From: an uncultured Clostridia bacterium
Lineage (GTDB): Bacteria > Bacillota > Clostridia > Oscillospirales > Acutalibacteraceae
Assembly: GCA_944382025.1 (NCBI GenBank)
Contig: CALWMQ010000176.1
Coordinates: 1 to 7,689 of the forward strand
Direction of reading: 5' to 3'
DNA: 7,689 bases
Position numbers and translations under genes: made by a program. Each line of letters starts with the position of its first letter. The first letter of the stretch is position 1. The notes below the pieces were generated by a model. The model saw nothing but the letters and a program-made list of their open reading frames with translations, did not search any database and was not told where the DNA came from. Positions 1 to 5,592 of this stretch are shown here, piece after piece.

Positions 1-1121
1 TCATACTGCCGCCCCACATCCGCCGGGTCGATGGGCAGATACGGGATTTCCCAGTACTCTGAACTGGTGTCCTTCATATACTGCATGCCCTTGTTGATCG
101 CGTCCTGATGGGAACCCGAAAACGCTGTGAATACCAGTTCACCCGCATAGGGCAACCTCTCATGAATATGCATCTTGGTGCATCTTTCGTACATTTTCCG
201 CAGGGCCGGCAGATTGCTGAAATCCAATCCCGGATCGACCCCCTGAGTATACATATTCAGCCCCATATTCACAATATCCAGATTACCGGTTCGTTCCCCG
301 TTGCCGAACAGAGTGCCTTCTACCCGTTCAGCTCCTGCCAGAACCGCCAGCTCGGAGGCCGCTACGCCGGTTCCCCGATCATTATGGGGATGAATGGAAA
401 TAATGGCAGCCTCCCGGTTGGGCAGATGGCGGATAAAATACTCTACCTGATCCGCATAGGTGTTGGGCGTACACATTTCCACTGTATTCGGCAGATTGAG
501 AATCACCGGATTTTCCTTGGTGGCCCCCAAGGCTTCCATTACCGCCGCGCAGATGGCCACCGCGTTGTCCATTTCCGTACCTGAAAAGCTTTCCGGGGAA
601 TACTCATAACGGATTTTCGTATCTCCCTCATAGCTTTCCGTCAGTTCCCGGATCAGCTTCGCGCCCGCTACCGCAATGTCAATAATCTCGTCCATCTCCT
701 TGTGGAATACCACCTTCCGCTGAAGGGTAGACGTGGAATTATAGAAGTGCACAATGACACTTTTAGCCCCTTTGATAGCCTCAAAGGTCTTACGGATCAG
801 ATGCTCCCGGGCCTGAACCAGTACCTGGATGGTCACATCCTCCGGAATATGCCCGCCCTCGATCAGTTCCCGGCAAATCTCATATTCGGTTTCGGAGGCG
901 GAAGGGAATCCCACTTCTATCTCCTTGAACCCCATATCGCACAGCGCTTTGAAATATTCCAGCTTTTCCTGAAGATTCATGGGATCCACCAATGCCTGAT
1001 TCCCATCCCGCAAATCCACGCTGCACCATATCGGCGCTTTATCCAGTACCCGGTTTGGCCACTGCCTGTCAGGCAGATGGATCTGCTGAAAGGGGATATA
1101 CTTCTCAAATTTAGGTTTCAT
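1..1121 (-). CDS. leuA: 2-isopropylmalate synthase, N-terminal 373 residues (3' end outside window)
   Basis: Condenses acetyl-CoA with 2-oxoisovalerate to give 2-isopropylmalate, the first committed step of leucine synthesis, in the cytoplasm. Reading from the ATG at 1121 gives 373 open codons up to the left edge. The N-terminus (PFQQIHLPDRQWPNR, then APIWCSVDLRDGNQAL) is typical of the longer, yeast/actinobacterial-like LeuA class of roughly 550-560 residues. Visible signatures of the HMGL-like TIM barrel are the catalytic/metal motif DLRDGNQ (residues 36-42), the metal-binding HPHND (244-248) and GNGERTGN (273-280). The C-terminal leucine-binding regulatory domain would lie beyond the left edge. 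The start is fixed by a perfect AAGGAGG seven bases upstream. Control is by the T-box leader just before it. Homocitrate or citramalate synthases share the fold, but the N-terminal signature and the leucine-type T-box favour LeuA. Confidence 0.96.
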   Translation of the reverse strand, partial: MKPKFEKYIPFQQIHLPDRQWPNRVLDKAPIWCSVDLRDGNQALVDPMNLQEKLEYFKALCDMGFKEIEVGFPSASETEYEICRELIEGGHIPEDVTIQVLVQAREHLIRKTFEAIKGAKSVIVHFYNSTSTLQRKVVFHKEMDEIIDIAVAGAKLIRELTESYEGDTKIRYEYSPESFSGTEMDNAVAICAAVMEALGATKENPVILNLPNTVEMCTPNTYADQVEYFIRHLPNREAAIISIHPHNDRGTGVAASELAVLAGAERVEGTLFGNGERTGNLDIVNMGLNMYTQGVDPGLDFSNLPALRKMYERCTKMHIHERLPYAGELVFTAFSGSHQDAINKGMQYMKDTSSEYWEIPYLPIDPADVGRQY

Positions 1122-1128
1122 CGGGATT

Positions 1129-1135
1129 CCTCCTT
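1129..1135 (-). promoter_or_regulatory. Ribosome binding site of leuA
   Basis: AAGGAGG on the minus strand, seven bases before the ATG at 1121. It lies only about ten bases after the T-run of the T-box terminator, so termination removes both the site and the gene from the transcript. It fixes the leuA start. Confidence 0.9.
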
Positions 1136-1145
1136 TTCATCGCTA

Positions 1146-1435
1146 TAAAACAAAACACCCGCCCCCGGTAAAAGGGACGGGCGAAAATCGCTCGTGGTAC
1201 CACCCAATTTCAGATGCGGAAAGCATCCCTCAGCAAGCCTCTTGCAAGGCTCCGGCCGATAACGCAGCCTGGCGGCCTACCCTACACCATACTGTCGGCT
1301 GGGGCAGGCGGCTCCGGGATGAGCTATACACGCAAAAGCCGTCACCGGTTTTCACCATCCACCGGTTCTCTTGGCACGGATTTCTGCGTCTTTTTCCCTT
1401 CAGCGCCTTTTATCAGGATCAGGTATTCTGTTGAT
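1146..1435 (-). ncRNA. T-box riboswitch leader, leucine type (CUC specifier)
   Basis: A tRNA-sensing leader upstream of leuA. On the minus strand the T-box GGGTGGTACCACG lies at about 1193-1205. Its UGGU bulge would pair with the ACCA 3' end of an uncharged tRNA with discriminator A, as bacterial tRNA-Leu has. Stem I is well formed. Its base pairs GGCGCUGAAGGGA (1395-1407) with UCCCGGAGCCGCC (1307-1319), which contains the UGA/GGA kink-turn motif. The distal part has AAGAGA, then ACCGGU (1361-1366) pairing with ACCGGU (1344-1349) around a GGAUGGUGAAA loop, close to the family AG-bulge and distal-loop consensus. Directly before the UCCC strand is CUC followed by A (CUC at 1321-1323), the expected specifier position, so the sensed tRNA is tRNA-Leu(GAG). 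A short stem GAUGC/GCAUC precedes the T-box (stem III position). The 5' end is inferred from the promoter. Confidence 0.94.
1147..1182 (-). terminator. Intrinsic terminator of the T-box switch
   Basis: On the minus strand GCCCGTCCC (1174-1182) pairs with GGGGCGGGT (1157-1165) to give a nine-pair stem with two G-U pairs. It is followed by GTTTTGTTTT. The CGTCCC on the 5' side is also the 3' strand of the antiterminator, pairing with the GGG of the T-box, so the two structures exclude each other. Uncharged tRNA-Leu favours read-through into leuA. Confidence 0.9.
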
Positions 1436-1441
1436 GCATTT

Positions 1442-1470
1442 ATTATAGGCATCCTGCACCGGTTTGTCAA
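1442..1470 (-). promoter_or_regulatory. Consensus sigma-A promoter of the leuA T-box leader
   Basis: TTGACA at 1465-1470 and TATAAT at 1442-1447, both exact consensus hexamers, separated by exactly 17 bases. A T-rich run (AATTTTTTCTC) lies just upstream of the -35 box and could act as an UP-like element. The predicted transcript start is near 1435, about 40 bases before stem I of the T-box. No operator is evident, so control is probably left to the leader RNA. Confidence 0.92.
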
Positions 1471-1883
1471 GAGAAAAAATTCCCTGGTATAGCCTCTCCT
1501 TGTGAGATCACAATAAGTAAAAATGCAGGATAGAGCATCAATGGTTCTGAAAAGCGTTATCGAATGAAAGCACAGCCCCCGGATCTGCCTGTCTCTCTTG
1601 CTGTGCAAGCCTCCTAACCAGCATATAAAAGCAGAAATCAGACATATTTGCCCTATACGCTCCTCCCACAATAGCAACGTGTGGCGCAGCCGCCAAAACA
1701 GTTTGAAGCCGTTTTGCTCTTGCCATATTCCCCTGTCCGGGCGACCTTGCCACGCGGTTTTCCATCCCGCTCCAACCCCTTCCTCGTGAGGCTACTTCAC
1801 TGACCCTCTTCCGCTGACTGCATTGTTCAATAGGCTTCACAAGCCTACAAATTACATTAACCCTCGTCACTTATATATGCCGT
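1471..1883. other. About 410 bases with no recognised gene
   Basis: Lies between the end of the DUF3006 gene and the leuA promoter. One minus-strand frame stays open for about 110 codons (1538-1870, GTG start), but its product matches no family I know, is compositionally odd (Arg/Gly/Ala-rich start, then a Cys/Phe/Tyr patch) and lacks a good ribosome binding site. Another minus frame and short plus frames are no better. I see no tRNA, rRNA, T-box or group II domain V signature. A 17-base hairpin at 1831-1847 is the only clear structure. It may be plain spacer or the remnant of an element. Confidence 0.5.
1831..1847. repeat. Short perfect hairpin (7-bp stem, 3-base loop)
   Basis: TAGGCTT and AAGCCTA around CAC on the plus strand. 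It lies about 35 bases past the DUF3006 stop codon, where an operon terminator would be expected. No T-run follows on the minus strand (TTGAAC follows), so it is at best a weak or Rho-assisted terminator or an RNA 3'-end stabiliser. Confidence 0.5.
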
Positions 1884-2102
1884 TTACTGCCGTTTCTTTA
1901 ACAGCTGTTCCATTGATCGCATTTTAGTCCGTCTTCTGGCAGTTTCCTCCGGATCACGAAAAAACTTTCCATCCTCTAATTTCACGATATCCCCCTGGAT
2001 TGTGTTGACAGGCAAAACATCCCGATTAACTATGTGGTTATGTGCCTGTTCATCCTGCAATATGGCCAAGGATCCCTCAAAACGATCAATGATATAAATC
2101 AT
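1884..2102 (-). CDS. DUF3006 domain-containing protein, 72 residues
   Basis: A small protein matching the DUF3006 pattern: an N-terminal MIYIIDRFEGSLAIL, a central strand segment (NRDVLPVNTIQGDIVKLEDG) and a C-terminal charged helix with EETARRRTKMRSMEQLLKK. The family probably folds as a small beta barrel followed by a helix; no biochemical activity is established. The frame is open upstream for 17 more codons, but the ATG at 2102 is preferred because GGGAGG (2111-2116) lies eight bases before it and family members begin with this M-x-x-I-I-D-R-F-E pattern. It has no signal peptide or membrane segment, so it should be cytoplasmic. It follows the MBL-fold gene by 118 bases on the same strand. 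From memory, DUF3006 genes often sit next to ComEC-like MBL genes, so a functional link is plausible but is inference. Confidence 0.87.
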   Translation of the reverse strand: MIYIIDRFEGSLAILQDEQAHNHIVNRDVLPVNTIQGDIVKLEDGKFFRDPEETARRRTKMRSMEQLLKKRQ

Positions 2103-2110
2103 GAAACCAA

Positions 2111-2116
2111 CCTCCC
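2111..2116 (-). promoter_or_regulatory. Ribosome binding site deciding the DUF3006 start
   Basis: GGGAGG on the minus strand, eight bases before the ATG at 2102. It selects this start over in-frame codons further upstream, which have no comparable site. Confidence 0.75.
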
Positions 2117-2195
2117 ACATTTTCCGGATTCTTTGCCATATCTGGGTTGCCATCCTGTGTTTCTCATCAGTAGATTTTGGAAAATATTAAAGCTG

Positions 2196-2217
2196 TTGGG
2201 CCTATTCACGGCTCCAA
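2196..2217 (-). other. Possible weak intercistronic hairpin after the MBL gene
   Basis: On the minus strand TTGGAGCC and GGCCCAA can form seven pairs with one bulged A and a seven-base loop, four bases behind the MBL stop codon. A T-rich but interrupted stretch (CTTTAATATTTTCC) begins a few bases later. It could be a partial terminator lowering DUF3006 expression, or chance. The rest of the 118-base gap shows no convincing promoter. Confidence 0.25.
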
Positions 2218-2220
2218 TTA

Positions 2221-3189
2221 TCAGGCGGCCGGCTTTTCCGGAGTAATGGTCATATCTTTCCCGTCACACGTGATTATCATCGTACCATTGAGATCACTGC
2301 GGTAATAAGAAATATTCCGTCTTTCCAGCCGTTTTAAGGTTTCCTCATGGGGATGGCCATAGGAATTATCCGCCCCGCAGGTGATCATGGCATATTGGGG
2401 AGAAACCTGGTCAAGGAAATCTTCCTGACTGGAACTCCTGCCTCCGTGATGCCCAAGCTTAATGAAATCCGCTGACAGGTCAACTCCCGATTCCATCAAG
2501 GAATCCTCTTCCTCCTTTTCTGCGTCCCCCATAATCATAAATTTCCGGCCGCCAAAGTTTACCTTACATACCACCGACTGATTTTTTGTCTCATTGGCAT
2601 CCTCAACCGGCCCTAAAATATCCAGTCTCGCTTCTCCCAGCATATAGGAGGAATTTGGCACCGCCTCAGTCACCTGTATATCTTTGTCCGTCAGGGCAGT
2701 CAGAAGATTTTCATACGTCTTGGTAGTAGGAGTGTGTCCCTCCGGCATGAACGCCATCATAAAGGTTCCCATGTCAAAGGCTTCCACCACCTCGTCCATG
2801 CCCCCGATATGATCCGAATCCGCATGGGTGGCGATCACATAATCCAGCCGCCGTATTCCCTGCTGCCGGAGATAATCTACCACCTTCTCCCCATCTTCAT
2901 TCTCCCCAGCGTCAATGAGCAGGCTTTTATCCTGGCTGCGGATCAGAATGGAATCGGCATTACCAACATCGATCACATCAATCCGCAGTTCGGTATCCAA
3001 CGCAGGAACCGATTCCGGGGATTCTACCACATGCAGTGTCTGGAACAGCTCATCCCAGGACGGCAGAAATGGATCCGCCATCCGCTCGCTAATAGTAACC
3101 AGCACTGCAAACGATAAAATCAGGCTGCTAATCACTACAAAGCCCCAAAACGCCCTTTTATTTTTCCGCTTTCGCCTTTTTCCTGCCAT
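2221..3189 (-). CDS. Membrane-anchored ComEC/Rec2-like metallo-beta-lactamase-fold protein
   Basis: A 322-residue protein with a very basic N-terminus (MAGKRRKRKNKR), one hydrophobic segment at about residues 12-33 (signal anchor or signal peptide) and an outward-facing MBL domain. The domain carries IDVGNADSILI near residue 75, THADSDHIGG with metal ligands H122, D124, D126 and H127, MGDAE (D222), LGHHGGRSSS (H247, H248) and YGHPHEE (H279). This motif set is that of the MBL part of the DNA-uptake protein ComEC, but the ComEC membrane channel is absent, so it is a stand-alone version, probably an extracellular metal-dependent hydrolase or nuclease of unknown substrate. A TTG six codons upstream is in frame, but the ATG at 3189 has GGGAGG eight bases before it. 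The start overlaps the end of ygiQ by 32 bases, implying translational coupling. Annotated relatives are mostly called 'MBL fold metallo-hydrolase'. Confidence 0.9.
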   Translation of the reverse strand: MAGKRRKRKNKRAFWGFVVISSLILSFAVLVTISERMADPFLPSWDELFQTLHVVESPESVPALDTELRIDVIDVGNADSILIRSQDKSLLIDAGENEDGEKVVDYLRQQGIRRLDYVIATHADSDHIGGMDEVVEAFDMGTFMMAFMPEGHTPTTKTYENLLTALTDKDIQVTEAVPNSSYMLGEARLDILGPVEDANETKNQSVVCKVNFGGRKFMIMGDAEKEEEDSLMESGVDLSADFIKLGHHGGRSSSQEDFLDQVSPQYAMITCGADNSYGHPHEETLKRLERRNISYYRSDLNGTMIITCDGKDMTITPEKPAA

Positions 3190-5170
3190 ATCCTTTTCCT
3201 CCCACAACAGATTTTCCGGGACGGCCGGTTACCGCCTGCTTTTTTCCGGATCCGGAGGGAACACGGAAATCATTCTGCCCATTACCTCCTGTATTCCCGG
3301 GATGGATCCGCCTCCCAGGCATGGAAAACTTTGAGGAGCCGCCTCCGGTCATACGGGGACTTTCAATCCCCCCACGAGCTGGCGCGACCAGACAACCTGG
3401 TCCGGTACCGATCAAATCGGTACGCCCTGCCCTTTTCAACGCTTCCAGAACCAGCGCCCGGTTTTCCGGCCGGAAATACTGCAGCATCGCCCGCTGTTCC
3501 GCTTTTTCCTTGGGGCTGCGGGGAACATATACCGGCTCCATCGTATAGGGATCCAAGCCGGTGTAGAACATGCAGGTCGAAATCGTTCCCGGGGTAGGAT
3601 AGAAATCCTGTACCTGTTCAGGATGCAGCCCCTCCCGCTTCAGAAACACCGCCAATTCAATAGCGTCCTTCATCGTGCTGCCTGGGTGGGATGACATCAG
3701 ATAAGGGACCAGATACTGCTTTTTCCCCATCCCCTTGGTCAGTTCATAAAACCGTTTTTGAAATTTCTTGTATGTCTCAATAGGGGGCTTTCCCATGCAG
3801 CGCAGGACCGAAGCGGAACAATGTTCCGGGGCTACCTTCAGCTGGCCGCTGATATGGTGGGCTACCAACTCTTTGAAAAAGCTCTCGTCCGGGTCCGCCA
3901 GCAAATAGTCGAACCGGATTCCCGAGCGGATAAACACCTTTTTGAGCCCCGGCAGTTTCCTAAGGCGCCGGAGCAGATGGAGGTATTCCGAATGATCAGC
4001 TCTCAGGGCGGGGCATGGCCGGGGAGCCAGGCATTTTTTCCCCTTGCACAGCCCTTTGGTCAGCTGCCCCTTACAGGACGGGTGGCGGAAGTTGGCGGTT
4101 GGGCCGCCCACATCATGGATATACCCTTTGAAACCCGGCAGGCGGCTGATCAGTTCCGCCTCCCGGATAACCGAATCCTCACTGCGACAGGTAATCATCC
4201 GTCCCTGGTGATATGCCAGGGAGCAAAAATTACAGGCACCGAAACAGCCCCGGTTATGGATAATGGAGAACTGGACCTCCTCAATTCCCGGCACCCCTCC
4301 CAGGGAATCGTAGCTGGGATGAGCGGCCCGCATGTACGGCAGCTCGTATACCCGGTCGAATTCCTCCGTATCCAAAGGCGGCATCGGCGGATTTTGTACC
4401 ACCATCTGATCCCCATGACGTTGGATCACCGTCCGCCCCCGTATGGGGTCATGCTCGTCCTGCTGGATCCGGCACGAAACCGCGTATTGCCGCTTTCCAG
4501 CCTCGGTAGGCGGGGAAACCAGCTCAAAGCTGGGACATTCCGCACAGGATCGCGGAATATACTCCCGTACCGGTACCGCAAAGCAGGTCCCCCGGATATC
4601 GGTAATCGCGGAAACCGGTTCCCCATCCGACAGCCGCCTGGCAATCTCCAGGTTCTGCGTTTCCCCCATGCCGAATACCAACAAGTCGGCACCGCTGTCC
4701 AAAAGGATGGAAGGGCGCACCGCATCGTCCCAATAATCGTAATGGGCAAACCGGCGCAGAGAAGCCTCCAGACCCCCGATGATCTGGGGCACCTGAGGAT
4801 AGGCTTCCCTGGCCTGGCGGCAGTACACAATTACCGCCCTGTCAGGCCGTGCCCCTGCCCGGCCGCCGGCGGTATAGGCATCATCACTGCGTTTTCGTTT
4901 GGCGGCGGTGTAATGGGCCACCATGGAATCAATATTCCCCCCGGTAATAAAAAAGCCCAGCCGGGGCGGGCCAAACCGGGTAAAGTCGGCCGCCGACTGT
5001 GGCTGAGACAGGATACAGACCCGGTATCCTTGGGCCTCCAACACCCGGGATATGATAGCGGCGCCAAAGCTGGGATGATCTACATAAGCGTCTCCGGTGA
5101 CTACCACCGCATCAGCCTGATCCCAACCCCTACTCCGCATTTCCTTGGCTGTCATCGGTAAAAAAGGCAT
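3158..5170 (-). CDS. ygiQ: YgiQ family radical SAM protein (UPF0313)
   Basis: A 670-residue cytoplasmic protein. The N-terminus (FLPMTAKEMRSRGWDQAD, then VTGDAYVDHPSFG) is the YgiQ N-terminal domain with a B12-binding-like fold. The radical SAM core has the cluster motif CFGACNFC (C309, C313, C316), a CxxxCxxC arrangement that binds a [4Fe-4S] cluster and S-adenosylmethionine. More cysteines at about 366, 375, 380 and 386 (LCKGKKCLAPRPC) are typical of this family and may hold a second metal site. The region with QVQDFYPTPGTISTCMFYTG (about 519-538) belongs to the conserved C-terminal DUF3362 part. Residues from about 595 to the end are low-complexity, rich in Gly, Ser, Lys and Arg. The ATG at 5170 is fixed by AAGGAGG five bases upstream. 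The reaction is not established for the family. It is first of a probable unit with the MBL and DUF3006 genes. The length is slightly below E. coli YgiQ. Confidence 0.95.
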   Translation of the reverse strand: MPFLPMTAKEMRSRGWDQADAVVVTGDAYVDHPSFGAAIISRVLEAQGYRVCILSQPQSAADFTRFGPPRLGFFITGGNIDSMVAHYTAAKRKRSDDAYTAGGRAGARPDRAVIVYCRQAREAYPQVPQIIGGLEASLRRFAHYDYWDDAVRPSILLDSGADLLVFGMGETQNLEIARRLSDGEPVSAITDIRGTCFAVPVREYIPRSCAECPSFELVSPPTEAGKRQYAVSCRIQQDEHDPIRGRTVIQRHGDQMVVQNPPMPPLDTEEFDRVYELPYMRAAHPSYDSLGGVPGIEEVQFSIIHNRGCFGACNFCSLAYHQGRMITCRSEDSVIREAELISRLPGFKGYIHDVGGPTANFRHPSCKGQLTKGLCKGKKCLAPRPCPALRADHSEYLHLLRRLRKLPGLKKVFIRSGIRFDYLLADPDESFFKELVAHHISGQLKVAPEHCSASVLRCMGKPPIETYKKFQKRFYELTKGMGKKQYLVPYLMSSHPGSTMKDAIELAVFLKREGLHPEQVQDFYPTPGTISTCMFYTGLDPYTMEPVYVPRSPKEKAEQRAMLQYFRPENRALVLEALKRAGRTDLIGTGPGCLVAPARGGIESPRMTGGGSSKFSMPGRRIHPGNTGGNGQNDFRVPSGSGKKQAVTGRPGKSVVGGKGYGRKKAKAEK

Positions 5171-5175
5171 GGCAA

Positions 5176-5182
5176 CCTCCTT
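5176..5182 (-). promoter_or_regulatory. Ribosome binding site of ygiQ
   Basis: AAGGAGG on the minus strand, five bases before the ATG at 5170. It fixes the start at MPFLPM. Confidence 0.85.
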
Positions 5183-5193
5183 ATATCACATAG

Positions 5194-5212
5194 GCCGAGC
5201 CGCTTGCTCAGC
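5194..5212 (-). repeat. Small hairpin ahead of the ygiQ ribosome binding site
   Basis: On the minus strand GCTGAGC and GCTCGGC form seven pairs including one G-U, with a five-base loop AAGCG. The stem ends 11 bases before the AAGGAGG of ygiQ. It is close enough to influence ribosome access or mRNA stability, but no switch partner is evident. Confidence 0.45.
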
Positions 5213-5273
5213 AGTATCTCTGCCCCGCGTTCCTGGAAACCGGCCCAATAAAGAATAAACATTCAATCCTACC

Positions 5274-5295
5274 CTCTGCCCCGGTAACGGCAGAG
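5274..5295. repeat. Inverted repeat, 7-bp perfect stem
   Basis: CTCTGCC and GGCAGAG around the eight-base loop CCGGTAAC. It is part of the hairpin cluster between ftsK and ygiQ and has no adjoining T-run. Confidence 0.5.
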
Positions 5296-5357
5296 CGTTC
5301 CGCCGGCCCGCCCTGAGGACAGACCGCTGTCATCCCCCGGCAGCTTATACCCGCCCT

Positions 5358-5397
5358 CTGGCGTCCCGCCAGCCTTCTCCATTAAACGACGGCTGGC
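5358..5397. repeat. Two mutually exclusive inverted repeats sharing one arm
   Basis: CTGGCG and CGCCAG around TCC (5358-5372) form a tight six-pair hairpin. The overlapping GCCAGCC (5368-5374) can instead pair with GGCTGGC (5391-5397) across a 16-base loop. One arm can therefore join either stem, a layout that could permit two alternative folds. Confidence 0.45.
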
Positions 5398-5481
5398 AGA
5401 AATAACCGTCGGTAATCCGTACAGGGAATCTATCCCCTCCCTACAGCCTTTGCCATGGGGAGTTACCAGGTTCAGGAAGTA

Positions 5482-5528
5482 CTGGGCCGACAGGAGAACG
5501 CACCAAAGTGTTTCCTCTGTCGGCCCAG
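5482..5528. repeat. Strong hairpin with a 12-bp perfect stem
   Basis: CTGGGCCGACAG (5482-5493) and its exact reverse complement (5517-5528). Inside, AACGC and GTGTT can add further pairs around ACCAAA, so nearly the whole 47 bases can fold as one hairpin on either strand. It is the strongest inverted repeat I found in the window. Neither end has a T-run, so it is not a standard intrinsic terminator. Confidence 0.75.
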
Positions 5529-5546
5529 CGCCGCCTGACGGGCCGC

Positions 5547-5587
5547 CGGCACAGGGTTGGAAGAAATCATCTCCCATCCCTGTGCCG
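5547..5587. repeat. 10-bp perfect inverted repeat just behind ftsK
   Basis: CGGCACAGGG (5547-5556) and CCCTGTGCCG (5578-5587) around a 21-base loop. It starts five bases after the ftsK stop codon, where a terminator would lie. The minus strand continues GCGGCCCG instead of a T-run, so termination here would need Rho, or the hairpin protects the ftsK mRNA 3' end. Confidence 0.65.
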
Positions 5588-5592
5588 TATAC

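Larger units (their letters stand above)
5183..5592. other. GC-rich, hairpin-dense gap between ftsK and ygiQ
   Basis: About 410 bases with no gene I can support. A minus frame is open from 5577 to 5269 (102 codons), but its ATG sits inside a 10-bp inverted repeat, has no ribosome binding site, and the product (rich in Gly, with GGPSGGAGP and GRAGGTLCRYRGRG) resembles nothing I know. The stretch contains at least five inverted repeats, listed separately. No consensus promoter for ygiQ is visible; the AT-rich patch around 5245-5268 (TTGAATGTTTATTC on the minus strand) is the most promoter-like part but has no well-spaced pair of boxes. It could be spacer, a structured RNA or a decayed element. 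Confidence 0.5.

Noticed and set aside
108..1148. Open frames of 158 and 148 codons on the plus strand
   Set aside because: Both are antisense to leuA, whose catalytic motifs on the minus strand leave no doubt about the coding frame.
1214..1677. Short open frames on both strands across the T-box leader (1214-1492 plus, 1342-1677 minus)
   Set aside because: They run over the promoter and the structured leader RNA, which explain the sequence fully. The products match no family.
1831..1847. The 7-bp hairpin as the intrinsic terminator of the DUF3006 operon
   Set aside because: No T-run follows on the minus strand. It is listed only as a hairpin.
1538..1870. A 110-codon minus-strand frame as a gene
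   Set aside because: GTG start without a good ribosome binding site, no recognisable family, odd composition. It is kept only as a finding on an unassigned region.
2154..2220. A promoter for DUF3006 in the gap after the MBL gene
   Set aside because: TTGGAG and TTTAAT occur but with about 20 bases between them and poor matches. Read-through from the upstream genes is simpler.
3758..5161. A 467-codon open frame on the plus strand
   Set aside because: It lies wholly antisense to ygiQ, has no recognisable domain, and its Pro/Arg/His/Gln-rich product is typical of the antisense frame of a GC-rich gene.
5269..5577. A 102-codon minus-strand frame between ftsK and ygiQ as a gene
   Set aside because: Its ATG falls in the loop of an inverted repeat without a ribosome binding site, and the frame spans several strong hairpins that explain the sequence better. 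The protein is unrecognised.
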